Shown: positions 1-7,412 of the stretch, one piece after another | How positions within the stretch are numbered: the stretch's first letter is position 1 | Layout: every line of letters starts with the position of its first letter | Source: Alkalibacillus flavidus | Lineage (GTDB): Bacteria > Bacillota > Bacilli > Bacillales > Alkalibacillaceae | Direction of reading: 5' to 3' | Length of the DNA: 41,484 bases | NCBI RefSeq assembly: GCF_040545925.1 | Contig: NZ_JBEPMX010000017.1 | Span: forward strand, 1 to 41,484 | Notes under the pieces: generated by a model | Seen by the model: the letters and a program-made list of their open reading frames with translations, nothing else | The model's database searches: none | What the model was told of the DNA's origin: nothing | Made by a program: the position numbers and the translations under genes

Positions 1-95
1 CACACCTGTTCCCATGCCGAACACAGCAGTTAAGCTCTCTAGCGCCGATGGTAGTTGGGGTTCTTCCCCTGCGAGAGTAGGACGCCGCCGGGCAA
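1..95 (+). rRNA. rrf: 5S ribosomal RNA, 3' part
   Basis: The first ~95 bases match the 3' four-fifths of a Bacillus-type 5S rRNA: CCCATGCCGAACAC, then AAGCTCT, then GCCGATGGTAGTTGGGG and GAGAGTAGGACG. The 5' end lies outside the window. Two tRNA genes follow on the same strand, so this is the end of an rRNA operon. The exact 3' end is estimated. Confidence 0.95.
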
Positions 96-170
96 CTCAT
101 TTTTCTTATTAGTTGCAAATAAGATTATGTTTGTTATAATGACAATTAGCTTAATAATACTTCATTATAT

Positions 171-245
171 TCCAGCGTAGCTCAGAGGTAGAGCAATCGG
201 CTGTTAACCGATTGGTCGCAGGTTCGAATCCTGCCGCTGGAGCCA
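171..245 (+). tRNA. tRNA-Asn (GTT)
   Basis: Full cloverleaf: acceptor stem TCCAGCG/CGCTGGA, anticodon stem ATCGG/CCGAT with loop CTGTTAA (anticodon GTT), T-arm GGTTCGAATCC, encoded CCA. It sits about 75 bases after the 5S rRNA and is probably part of the rRNA transcript. Confidence 0.97.
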
Positions 246-263
246 TTTTTTTATTTTCTATGC

Positions 264-339
<76 letters not shown>

Positions 340-364
340 ATCCAATATAGATATGTAAACTTAT

Positions 365-392
365 GAGGGCACTTAATCGGTGTTCTTTTTTT
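365..392 (+). terminator. Terminator of the rRNA/tRNA transcript
   Basis: GGGCAC and GTGTTC form a short stem with G-T wobbles around TTAATCG, followed directly by a seven-T run. It lies 25 bases after tRNA-Thr and probably ends the rRNA operon. Confidence 0.65.
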
Positions 393-414
393 GTATTGGT
401 TTCATTATAGTAGA

Positions 415-456
415 GAAAAAAGTCAACCTATTAATTTGAATAGGCTGACTTTAATA
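415..456. terminator. Bidirectional terminator after the sphingomyelinase operon
   Basis: AGTCAACCTATT and AATAGGCTGACT form a 12-bp stem with one mismatch. On the minus strand it is followed by a T-rich run, so it should end the 6062-to-460 operon. On the plus strand it can back up the tRNA terminator. Confidence 0.8.
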
Positions 457-459
457 CTT

Positions 460-1431
460 TTAATTATTTTGAATTGAACCGAAGACTGGATAATGATCAG
501 AGTAATCATTATATTCATAAGTTGTTCCCCAAGAAGACACAGACCATAATGGTGATTTAATATTTTTAGCTTCTACAGTTAAAGAGTTCGGTTGTGCATG
601 ATTATTTGACGTGAATATATAATCTAGAAATTGTGAGTCTAATTCAGGATAATTATATTCAGCAATCGAATTACTTTCTGGGTCCCATGTGGCACCAAAC
701 CCTGTGTAAGTTGGTTCTTTTACATTTAATTGATTGATCATTGAATTGTATTCTTCAGAGCTTTTCTTGACGTTTAAGTCTCCACTAATAATAAGCATTT
801 CTGATTCAGGAATATTTTTAGATTCGATAAAGTCTTTTATTTCTTGCATTTGAGCCGTTCTTACTTCTTCTGGCTCACCCTCCGAACAATTAGAATCAGT
901 AGATTGAAGATGTGTTCCAATCACATGATAAGGGTCGTCATTTTTTAGAATTTTTGTGTAAACAAATCCTTTATTACTTAAGCTTTCCGGTCCGCATGCA
1001 TCATCAAAAACATGCTGTATCTTTTCTTCAATTGGCCACTTACTTAAGACTGATACACCACCACTTTCTGGTGTGATATAAGAGTAGCTACCACGTGTTT
1101 CATCCCAGTTGTTTGTCGTGCTACCTAATATGGGTGTTTGATAAGGGTACTGGTTACTTAATTGGTTTAATAATTGATCTGAAGCATTGTTATTAAACAA
1201 TTCGTTGAGTACCACTATGTCTTGATTCTTCATAAAATCCGCTTCACTTATCAAGTTAGCTCGTTGGTCTTGGCCCTAATTAGGCTCTATAGCGCTAGAC
1301 ATTAAATAGGCATTATATGCAACAATGTCTAGGTTCGTATCATACGAATGCTGATTAGTTGTTTCTGCTGTGAGTAGAGTACTGTTAAATAATAAGCTCA
1401 TAGCTAAAATGATCATAGTCATTTTAAACAA
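460..1431 (-). pseudogene. Secreted sphingomyelinase C (beta-haemolysin family), in-frame TAG
   Basis: Neutral sphingomyelinase C of the DNase I-like endonuclease/exonuclease/phosphatase fold; the family is secreted and cleaves sphingomyelin to ceramide and phosphocholine. Family residues visible: metal Glu in LNELF, His in GTHLQS, Asp and Asn in SGDLNV, the DH pair in SDHYP, and two cysteines (DDACGP, DSNCSE) where the Bacillus cereus enzyme has a disulphide. Translation from TTG at 1431 or ATG at 1422 gives a signal peptide (charged start, hydrophobic core, A-x-A-like end), then LDIVAYNAYLMSS. At 1278-1276 there is an in-frame TAG where relatives have Trp (P-N-W-G-Q), a one-base change from TGG. 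Downstream, the frame stays open for about 270 codons, so the lesion is recent, read through, or a sequencing error. AGGAGG at 1450-1445 overlaps the end of the ABC ATPase gene, so it is the last gene of that operon. Confidence 0.85.
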
Positions 1432-1439
1432 TTTCGTGT

Positions 1440-2504
1440 TTATACCTCCTTATGGATGAAATGGGGAGTTTCAGGGAAACTGATTGTAATGGAATCGTTA
1501 CGCTTATACTCTCCCAAACCATGTGCATTAAAATCGTCAACAATTATCTCAGTATCATTGATTAATACGAAATAACGTGTGAAATTGCCGTTATATATAA
1601 TTCGATTAACGACCCCTTCAAAGTCACCATTTGGGTTGATCTTAATTTTTTCAGGACGAATGACTGCTTTTAATTGTTGGTCATGATCTATGTTATTCGG
1701 ATGCACTATTCGGAATTGGAAAGAAGGGGTAACGAAATAGGATTGTTCATTTTCGATTGTAATCTTTCCTTCCAAAATATTAGCGTGACCGACAAAGTTG
1801 GCAACAAATTCATTGCTTGGTTCATTATAGATGTTATCTGGTCGATCGAGTTGTTGCGCGGTTCCATCTTTCAAAACGATGACACGATCTGAAATACTCA
1901 ATGCTTCTTCCTGATCATGAGTGACGAAAATAATCGTTAAGTTTAATTCATCTTTTAACCGCCGAATTTCTTCCCGCATAATCATACGTAAGTTAGCGTC
2001 TAAATTAGATAAAGGTTCATCAAGTAGTAACACTTTAGGTTGAAGTACCAAACAACGGGCTATTGCTACTCGTTGTTGTTGCCCACCACTTAATTCACTA
2101 GGCTGTCTATTTTCATAGCCTTCTAATTGTACTTGTTTTAAAGCTTCTTTAATACGACTATCACGTTCTTGTTTTGGTACTTTTTCAATTTTAAGACCAT
2201 ACTCCACATTTTTATAAACAGACATATGTGGGAATAGAGCATAGTTTTGAAATACCATTCCTGTTGGGCGGTTTTCAGGAGGTAAATGATCAATTGATTG
2301 GTTATCAAGGGTGATCGAGCCTTTATCTTGATTATGAAAGCCACCAATCATTCTTAATAATGTTGTCTTACCACAACCACTAGGCCCGATAAATGAAATA
2401 AGTTCACCTTGTTCAATATCAATAGAGATGTCATTAACTGCTGTAACATCATCAAAAAACTTATAGAGGTGGCTTAATTGTAAAAACTGTTCTTGTCCGC
2501 TCAA
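1440..2504 (-). CDS. ABC transporter ATP-binding protein (PotA/FbpC type)
   Basis: ATPase of an importer, 354 aa. Visible: Walker A GPSGCGKTT (about 41-49), Q-loop FQNYALFPHMS, signature LSGGQQQR, Walker B LLLDEP, H-loop VTHDQEEA, and a C-terminal TOBE-like region with IRPEKI. This architecture belongs to the spermidine, ferric iron, 2-aminoethylphosphonate and sulfate importer group; the ligand cannot be read from the ATPase. The start is TTG at 2504 with AAGGAG nine bases upstream. It lies 29 bases after the permease, and its stop codon overlaps the ribosome-binding region of the sphingomyelinase gene. Confidence 0.9.
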   Translation of the reverse strand: MSGQEQFLQLSHLYKFFDDVTAVNDISIDIEQGELISFIGPSGCGKTTLLRMIGGFHNQDKGSITLDNQSIDHLPPENRPTGMVFQNYALFPHMSVYKNVEYGLKIEKVPKQERDSRIKEALKQVQLEGYENRQPSELSGGQQQRVAIARCLVLQPKVLLLDEPLSNLDANLRMIMREEIRRLKDELNLTIIFVTHDQEEALSISDRVIVLKDGTAQQLDRPDNIYNEPSNEFVANFVGHANILEGKITIENEQSYFVTPSFQFRIVHPNNIDHDQQLKAVIRPEKIKINPNGDFEGVVNRIIYNGNFTRYFVLINDTEIIVDDFNAHGLGEYKRNDSITISFPETPHFIHKEV

Positions 2505-2533
2505 GTTATTTCACTCCTTAATTAAACTGTGTT

Positions 2534-4216
2534 CTATATGCTGACCCCTGTTTTTTTCTCAATATACTTAAGTAGTCCCATACAAGATAAAACAATAACA
2601 ATTAACACAAATGACATGGCGGAGGCCATACCAATTTGAGCTTGTTCAGCTAGATTTAATATGTGAACAGCTGCTAAGTTTGTTCCTGGTGCAATTAAAA
2701 AGATAACAGAACTGATCGATACCATCGCTGTCATAAATGTATAAACAAATCCTGCTATGAACGCTGGACTTAATAGAGGAACAACGACTTTACCGAATGT
2801 ACGATATGGTCCTGCACCTAGGTCGTTCGATGCTTCTTCCATGGATGAATCAATTTGGTGCATTTTACTAATACTAGCTTCAAGACCAACACCAATTTTT
2901 CTGAACGTCATGTTAAGGACGATTAATAGTACGGTACCTGTTAAGAAAAAAGGAGAGCCGTTGAATATAAGTACATAACCAATACCCATAACTGTACCTG
3001 GGACTGCTAGACCAAACAAGGTTAAGAATTCTAATGCTTTTTTTCCTGGAATCGGTTTTCGCGCAAATAGATAACCTTGCAGCATTCCAATTGTGGCCGC
3101 TAAGATAGCCGCTAAGAACGATACGATTATACTGGTGTATAACGAGTCCCAGCCGTTTCGACTTTGGAAGTGCTCTAGTGTAAAGCTATTATCAATACCA
3201 ATGATTTTCACAAATGCTCCAAGAACGACCATAATGAACATGAGTACGATAAAAGACACAAACAATGTGTTAATCGTCATAACAACCGATTTAACCCGCT
3301 TAGTCAGGGGTGCATTACTTGCGCCTGACTCGCCACTGATCGTCTCTAATCCTGAATCTTTCATGACATAAGTTTGGAATATAAATACGATTAAACTCGG
3401 TATAATAAGGAAAACGCCGAGAACAGCTGCTTGTTCTAAGTTTTGTTGTCCTACAACGAGTAGGTAAGCTTCAGCTGCAATAAATGTTTCGCCACCACCG
3501 ATAATCAAGGGGTTTGAAAAATCAGCCAAAGCCATGACAAACACTAATAACCCAGCTTTCGTAATCCCGGATTGGGAGAGGGGTAGTGTGATCTTTCTTA
3601 ATGTTTTGGACTGATTTGCACCAAGGTCTCTTGATGCGTTCTCTAAACTAGGGCTCATATTACGCATCGTACTCTCAACTAACATGTAGCCAATAGGGAA
3701 GTAACCCAGTATTTGTGCTAAGACGACGCCCCAGAATCCGTAAATACTAAATTCTAACCCAAAGGCATCATTGAGCAGAGAAGTGACGACACCATTACGC
3801 CCTAATAATATAATTAAAGACAATGAAAAGATAAAAGGTGGGGCAACTAGTGGTAATAAAGCTGCGCCACGATAGAACTTAGATAAAAAAGATGTTGATC
3901 GTGTAACATATAATGAGATACTTACACTTAATAAAACAACCACAATGGTTGAAATAATCGCAGCTCCTAAGCTATTTAACAAAGAATTAAGGTAATAAGA
4001 TCTTGCGAAGAATTCTTTGTAATACTCAAATGTAAATCCTCCTGATCCTATACCAAAACTTTTAAAGAAAACAGCGAACACAGGGATTACGATAAACAAC
4101 AGAATTGCCGCAGCTAAGATCATCGTTAGGATCGCAAACCAAGGTTCAGACAAAAATTGGCGAAATTCAGACACGAGTTTCTTACTCCTCGTTGTTCTAG
4201 TTGTTTCAGTAGTCAA
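2534..4216 (-). CDS. ABC transporter permease, fused double-domain
   Basis: Membrane part of the importer, 560 aa with about 12 hydrophobic segments in two homologous halves. Each half carries an EAA-type coupling motif: EASRDLGA near residue 190 and EASNDLGA near 465, each followed by a basic stretch and P-L. The fused form is known for ferric iron and 2-aminoethylphosphonate importers; it replaces two separate permease genes. TTG start at 4216 with AGGTGATC as ribosome-binding site. It lies between the binding protein and the ATPase, and a hairpin at 4253-4276 separates it from the binding protein gene. Confidence 0.9.
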   Translation of the reverse strand: MTTETTRTTRSKKLVSEFRQFLSEPWFAILTMILAAAILLFIVIPVFAVFFKSFGIGSGGFTFEYYKEFFARSYYLNSLLNSLGAAIISTIVVVLLSVSISLYVTRSTSFLSKFYRGAALLPLVAPPFIFSLSLIILLGRNGVVTSLLNDAFGLEFSIYGFWGVVLAQILGYFPIGYMLVESTMRNMSPSLENASRDLGANQSKTLRKITLPLSQSGITKAGLLVFVMALADFSNPLIIGGGETFIAAEAYLLVVGQQNLEQAAVLGVFLIIPSLIVFIFQTYVMKDSGLETISGESGASNAPLTKRVKSVVMTINTLFVSFIVLMFIMVVLGAFVKIIGIDNSFTLEHFQSRNGWDSLYTSIIVSFLAAILAATIGMLQGYLFARKPIPGKKALEFLTLFGLAVPGTVMGIGYVLIFNGSPFFLTGTVLLIVLNMTFRKIGVGLEASISKMHQIDSSMEEASNDLGAGPYRTFGKVVVPLLSPAFIAGFVYTFMTAMVSISSVIFLIAPGTNLAAVHILNLAEQAQIGMASAMSFVLIVIVLSCMGLLKYIEKKTGVSI

Positions 4217-4252
4217 TTAGATCACCTCAGCTTTATTCAATAAATATGGAGA

Positions 4253-4276
4253 GGCCAGCGCGTGGTGACGCTGGCC
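4253..4276 (-). promoter_or_regulatory. Intra-operon stem-loop between binding protein and permease
   Basis: A perfect 8-bp GC stem, GGCCAGCG/CGCTGGCC, with an 8-base loop. It lies in the 70-base gap between the binding-protein stop and the permease start. No strong U-run follows it. Such hairpins often protect the upstream mRNA or partly terminate, raising the binding protein relative to the membrane parts; that role is inferred. Confidence 0.7.
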
Positions 4277-4286
4277 AATCTCTTCA

Positions 4287-5276
4287 TTAGTTAGAAAATT
4301 TATTCTGCCATTCTTCCATGATACGATCACGATTATCCGCATCCCACTGCGCGTCATAATCAATGAAATTGTCGGAAACATTTGAGTCATCTGTAATGCC
4401 AGGCTTAGTTACCATAGAACGGTACTCAGCAGATAATTCCATGAAGTCTTGTGAACCTAAGTAGTCCATGACTTCTTTTGCTTTTTCAGGTTGATCCGTG
4501 TTTTCGAAGATCCAAGCAACATCTAAACTGTAACCTACACCTTCTTCAGGCATGACACTTTTAATTGGATAGCCCTCATCAATGTAGTCAAGGACAGCTT
4601 GGTCCCAAGATACCCCAATAGCATACTCACCTTGAGCAACTAATTGGGCAGGTGCTGAACCAGATTTAGTATATTGACCAACATTTTTATCTAATTGTTC
4701 AAAGTAATCCCAGCCTTCTTCTTCGCCCATTTGTTGCATAATTGTTGAAACGATTAAGAATGCTGTACCTGATGTACCTGGATCCGGTAGTGCAATTTCG
4801 CCTTCATATTGAGGGTCTAATAAATCCTCCCAAGATTGAGGGACGTCGAGCCCTTTGTCTTCGATAATATCTTCATTGACAGCAATCATGTTATACCAGA
4901 AAGAAGTACCATACCATTCGCCATCTTCTTGTTTAAACTTGTCAGGCACATCTTCCCATTGTTCTGATTCATATGGTAATAAATAGCCTTCTTCTTCAGC
5001 TTTCATACCGAATCCGTGAAGCATACCGATTTGCATATCAGCACCAATTTCTGGGGCTTCAGCTTCAATACGGCTCCAACCTTCACCACTTGATAAACGC
5101 AGCACGTCTAGTTGGACTCCAGTATTTTCTTCGATATTTTCTACCATTGCATCCATCTCTTCAGAATCATTGTGAGTATAAACTTGTAACGGTTCATCGC
5201 TTGAACCTGATTCCCCACAAGCTGTAATGATGACCATTGTTGTCATTAAAACCAAAAACATGATGGTTTTCTTCAT
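4287..5276 (-). CDS. Lipoprotein substrate-binding protein of the ABC importer
   Basis: Extracellular solute-binding protein, 329 aa. The N-terminus is a lipoprotein signal (MKKTIMFL..., lipobox I-T-A-C, Cys 20), so it is lipid-anchored outside the membrane. The fold looks like the group-1/Fbp-like periplasmic binding family: LQVYTHND near the start, then the family segment around IALPDPGTSGTAF, then GVSWDQAVLDY. Ligand unknown. Iron, polyamine, phosphonate and phospho-sugar binders share this look, and the adjacent phosphatase and sphingomyelinase favour a phosphorylated organic ligand. It starts at ATG 5276 behind GGGAGAGAG, 21 bases after the HAD gene. Confidence 0.88.
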   Translation of the reverse strand: MKKTIMFLVLMTTMVIITACGESGSSDEPLQVYTHNDSEEMDAMVENIEENTGVQLDVLRLSSGEGWSRIEAEAPEIGADMQIGMLHGFGMKAEEEGYLLPYESEQWEDVPDKFKQEDGEWYGTSFWYNMIAVNEDIIEDKGLDVPQSWEDLLDPQYEGEIALPDPGTSGTAFLIVSTIMQQMGEEEGWDYFEQLDKNVGQYTKSGSAPAQLVAQGEYAIGVSWDQAVLDYIDEGYPIKSVMPEEGVGYSLDVAWIFENTDQPEKAKEVMDYLGSQDFMELSAEYRSMVTKPGITDDSNVSDNFIDYDAQWDADNRDRIMEEWQNKFSN

Positions 5277-5297
5277 GTAAACTCTCTCCCTTTTTGA

Positions 5298-6062
5298 TTA
5301 ATTTATATAACACCCTCGATAATCTTGGATCACGAGGTCGGTATCGCGTAAATAGAAAGCGTTATCAATACTCGTTTGTGCAATTCCAATTCCGGCTTTT
5401 AACTTAGCATTTTTAGCTAAAGTCATGTCTCCATTAGAATCACCAAATAAAATTGTTTGTTGTGGTGAGACTAATAAACGTTGACAAGCTGTATAAGCCA
5501 TTTCCGGAAATGGCTTGCCTTTTGTTACAGAATCAAATCCAATAACAGTATCGAAATAGTGATCAATTCCGAGTAACTGTAAATGATATAAAGCATTTTG
5601 AGTGGAATCAGCTGTAACCACAGCCATTTTGATCTGTTGTTGATTGGCTTCATTGATAAATTCAATTAATCCATCAATGGGTTTAATATATTGTTTCCAA
5701 TCAATAGTAGATTCAATGTTTTCTAGGCTTTTAGTGAGGTATGTAACAGCTTCATCCCATGGGATCCCAAGTTGATATAAGTAATGAGTTAGTATGGTGG
5801 CTGAATCATCAGGGTTACCGATTGCTAACGGACCGACTGGATCCCAAGTTTGGTTCACTATATCAAGACCTATACGTTCACAAGCATGGTGGGGGTCATA
5901 ATTAATTGTTTCAGGAATCTGAATGGCAATTTCTTTAGTTAATAAGTCGCCCCAAACACCCCATATAGAATAAAAGTTAATGAGTGTGCCGTCTTTATCA
6001 AATAATATAGCTTCGGTATCAAAACGCTTTCCCTCTACGGTAATAATAGTGATGGTTGTCAC
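5298..6062 (-). CDS. HAD-family phosphatase, first gene of the ABC/sphingomyelinase operon
   Basis: Haloacid dehalogenase hydrolase of about 250 aa. Motif I is LFDKDGTL (nucleophile Asp and acid Asp), motif II VVTADST, motif III Lys in KGKPFP, motif IV FGDSNGDM. A helical cap lies between motifs I and II, as in phosphoglycolate-phosphatase-like members. It lacks the FDWAGT motif of phosphonoacetaldehyde hydrolase. In this operon it could dephosphorylate the imported compound in the cytoplasm. The start is odd: the only standard codon is GTG at 6062, which overlaps the AGGAGG site. Initiation at a non-standard codon such as ATC about eight bases further is possible. The next in-frame Met is far inside the domain. 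Confidence 0.85.
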   Translation of the reverse strand: MTTITIITVEGKRFDTEAILFDKDGTLINFYSIWGVWGDLLTKEIAIQIPETINYDPHHACERIGLDIVNQTWDPVGPLAIGNPDDSATILTHYLYQLGIPWDEAVTYLTKSLENIESTIDWKQYIKPIDGLIEFINEANQQQIKMAVVTADSTQNALYHLQLLGIDHYFDTVIGFDSVTKGKPFPEMAYTACQRLLVSPQQTILFGDSNGDMTLAKNAKLKAGIGIAQTSIDNAFYLRDTDLVIQDYRGCYIN

Positions 6063-6088
6063 CTCCTCATTTTTTGAAATAGTAAAAC

Positions 6089-6106
6089 GTTAAATTTAAA
6101 TTTAAC
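6089..6106. promoter_or_regulatory. Perfect 18-bp palindrome, likely operator
   Basis: GTTAAATTTAAATTTAAC is a perfect inverted repeat between the predicted -10 (6140-6135) and the HAD ribosome-binding site, about 20-40 bases after the expected start of transcription. A repressor bound there would block the operon. ACGTTAA/TTAACGT inverted copies flank it at 6087 and about 6120. The regulator is not identified. Confidence 0.6.
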
Positions 6107-6134
6107 AAAATTAATAAACTTAACGTTGCTTAAT

Positions 6135-6163
6135 AGATTAATAAGAAATGTGAATATTGTCAA
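6135..6163 (-). promoter_or_regulatory. Promoter of the HAD/ABC/sphingomyelinase operon
   Basis: On the minus strand a consensus -35 TTGACA (6163-6158), 17-base spacer and weak -10 TAATCT (6140-6135). Predicted from sequence only. The rest of the 6063-6394 gap is AT-rich and holds the palindrome and the divergent tRNA promoter. Confidence 0.55.
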
Positions 6164-6326
6164 ATCAGTTATGAATTTTTTGTGAAGATAAATGAACGTA
6201 ACCTCAGTGATGAGCAGGGTTAGAAGATTTTAGAAAAAATCGTTTTTGAAAATAGTATTGTTGGGTTTGTGGGTAAGAAGAGGTATTGTAAGTACAATTC
6301 TGAAAGTTAAAAATTTCTTTTTTCCC

Positions 6327-6355
6327 TTTACAATGTTTTAGGTAGTCGCTATAAT
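6327..6355 (+). promoter_or_regulatory. Promoter of the tRNA cluster
   Basis: TTTACA, 17 bases, TATAAT. The near-consensus SigA promoter ends 39 bases before tRNA-Glu and points into the seven-gene tRNA cluster. Confidence 0.8.
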
Positions 6356-6394
6356 AATACTTGTCCTTTTCAGATAAAGGATCGTGATCAACAT

Positions 6395-6466
6395 GGCCCG
6401 TTGGTCAAGTGGTTAAGACACCGCCCTTTCACGGCGGTAACACGGGTTCGAATCCCGTACGGGTCA
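6395..6466 (+). tRNA. tRNA-Glu (TTC)
   Basis: Acceptor GGCCCGT/ACGGGTC (one G-T), anticodon stem CCGCC/GGCGG with loop CTTTCAC (anticodon TTC). The gene does not encode CCA. First gene of the cluster. Confidence 0.97.
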
Positions 6467-6495
6467 TCTACATATTTTTGCACGTTATGTGCTGC

Positions 6496-6571
6496 GGAGG
6501 ATTAGCTCAGTTGGGAGAGCACTTGCCTTACAAGCAAGGGGTCGGTGGTTCGAGCCCGCCATCCTCCACCA
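6496..6571 (+). tRNA. tRNA-Val (TAC)
   Basis: Acceptor GGAGGAT/ATCCTCC, anticodon stem CTTGC/GCAAG with loop CTTACAA (anticodon TAC), encoded CCA. Confidence 0.97.
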
Positions 6572-6582
6572 TCTTTTCAAAC

Positions 6583-6659
6583 GCCGGCCTAGCTCAATCT
6601 GGCAGAGCAACTGACTTGTAATCAGTAGGTTGGGAGTTCGAGTCTCTCGGCCGGCACCA
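6583..6659 (+). tRNA. tRNA-Thr (TGT)
   Basis: Acceptor GCCGGCC/GGCCGGC, anticodon stem ACTGA/TCAGT with loop CTTGTAA (anticodon TGT), encoded CCA. Confidence 0.97.
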
Positions 6660-6665
6660 TTGTTT

Positions 6666-6751
6666 GGAGGGGTAGCGAAGTTGGCCAAACGCGGCGGACT
6701 GTAAATCCGCTCTCTCCGAGTTCGGCGGTTCGAATCCGTCCCCCTCCACCA
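6666..6751 (+). tRNA. tRNA-Tyr (GTA)
   Basis: 86-base tRNA with a long variable arm (class II). Anticodon stem GCGGA/TCCGC with loop CTGTAAA (anticodon GTA), encoded CCA. Confidence 0.97.
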
Positions 6752-6755
6752 CTAT

Positions 6756-6830
6756 TGGGCCATAGCCAAGCGGTAAGGCAACGGTTTTTGGTACCGTCAT
6801 GCGCTGGTTCGAATCCAGCTGGCCCAGCCA
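6756..6830 (+). tRNA. tRNA-Gln (TTG)
   Basis: Acceptor TGGGCCA/TGGCCCA, anticodon stem ACGGT/ACCGT with loop TTTTGGT (anticodon TTG), encoded CCA. Confidence 0.97.
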
Positions 6831-6839
6831 TCATATTAT

Positions 6840-6912
6840 GAGCCATTAGCTCAGCTGGCAGAGCATCTGACTTTTAATCAGAGGGTCGGTGGTTCGAATC
6901 CACCATGGCTCA
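6840..6912 (+). tRNA. tRNA-Lys (TTT)
   Basis: Acceptor GAGCCAT/ATGGCTC, anticodon stem TCTGA/TCAGA with loop CTTTTAA (anticodon TTT). CCA is not encoded. Confidence 0.97.
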
Positions 6913-6938
6913 TTTTTTACATAATAAATAATTGATAT

Positions 6939-7014
6939 GGGGCCTTAGCTCAGCTGGGAGAGCGCCTGCTTTGCACGCAGGAGGTCAGCGGTTCGATCCC
7001 GCTAGGCTCCACCA
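6939..7014 (+). tRNA. tRNA-Ala (TGC)
   Basis: Acceptor GGGGCCT/AGGCTCC (with a wobble), anticodon stem CCTGC/GCAGG with loop TTTGCAC (anticodon TGC), encoded CCA. Last tRNA of the cluster. Confidence 0.97.
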
Positions 7015-7026
7015 TATCTCTTAGCT

Positions 7027-7058
7027 AAAGTTGTTCTCTGTTGGGGAGCAACTTTTTT
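7027..7058 (+). terminator. Terminator of the tRNA cluster
   Basis: AAGTTGTTC and GAGCAACTT form a 9-bp stem with one wobble, followed by a T-run. It sits 12 bases after tRNA-Ala. Confidence 0.85.
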
Positions 7059-7142
7059 ATTTGGTTAGCCTGATAATTGGCAATACATAAGTGGAGCCAT
7101 TTTATGAATCGATCTTAACTAATTTGATTAACTTCTCGATTT

Positions 7143-7275
7143 GAGCGTCATACTACGTAAATGAGAGACTTTGTGTGTCAAAAGAGCGACTGAGAACGAA
7201 ATAGTGCGACTACAAATCGTAATTGAGCAAGCTGTATGATAAATGATTGACTATGACCCATAATTGAGTGACTTT
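7143..7275 (+). repeat. Seven-unit degenerate tandem repeat, period 20/21 bp
   Basis: The motif GAGCGACT (variants GAGAGACT, GTGCGACT, GATTGACT, GAGTGACT; the unit at 7225 is more degenerate) recurs at 7143, 7163, 7184, 7204, 7225, 7245 and 7266. The spacing alternates 20 and 21 bases. The rest of each unit is A/T-rich and often ends in CGTAA or ATAA. Both strands have stop codons, so it is not coding. It fills most of the gap between the tRNA terminator and the arginase promoter region. Function unknown; a binding platform or a relic of slippage are possible. Confidence 0.75.
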
Positions 7276-7325
7276 TTTAGGGCTGGTTGATTACTGAATC
7301 ATGCTCATGCAAGGCTGCCGGCGCG

Positions 7326-7339
7326 TGCATATTTATTCA
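7326..7339 (+). promoter_or_regulatory. ARG-box-like site upstream of arginase
   Basis: TGCATATTTATTCA matches the ArgR/AhrC half-site pair TGAAT-WWWW-ATTCA at 13 of 14 positions. AhrC activates arginine catabolic operons in Bacillus subtilis, so an activator site about 85 bases before the arginase start makes sense. A -10-like TATAAA lies at about 7374. The regulator's involvement is inferred. Confidence 0.5.
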
Positions 7340-7412
7340 CGTTTTTGTCCAGTTGAACCATTCTGTGCTGGCTTATAAAATGAATGGAGGCAAAATGAAG
7401 GAGGAAATGACG

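Noticed and set aside
5298..6062. Phosphonoacetaldehyde hydrolase (PhnX) for the HAD gene
   Set aside because: The FDWAGT motif and the specific cap lysine region of PhnX are not seen; motif I is FDKDGTL.
6087..6126. PhoP box at the operon promoter
   Set aside because: TTTAACA-like hexamers are present but spaced about 18 bases, not the 11-base repeat expected for Bacillus PhoP.
6409..6846. Several open frames across the tRNA cluster
   Set aside because: They overlap seven clear tRNA genes; long frames are a side effect of tRNA sequence.
7143..7275. CRISPR array
   Set aside because: Units are contiguous, about 20 bp and degenerate, without unique spacers or cas genes. The same holds for 31932-32036.
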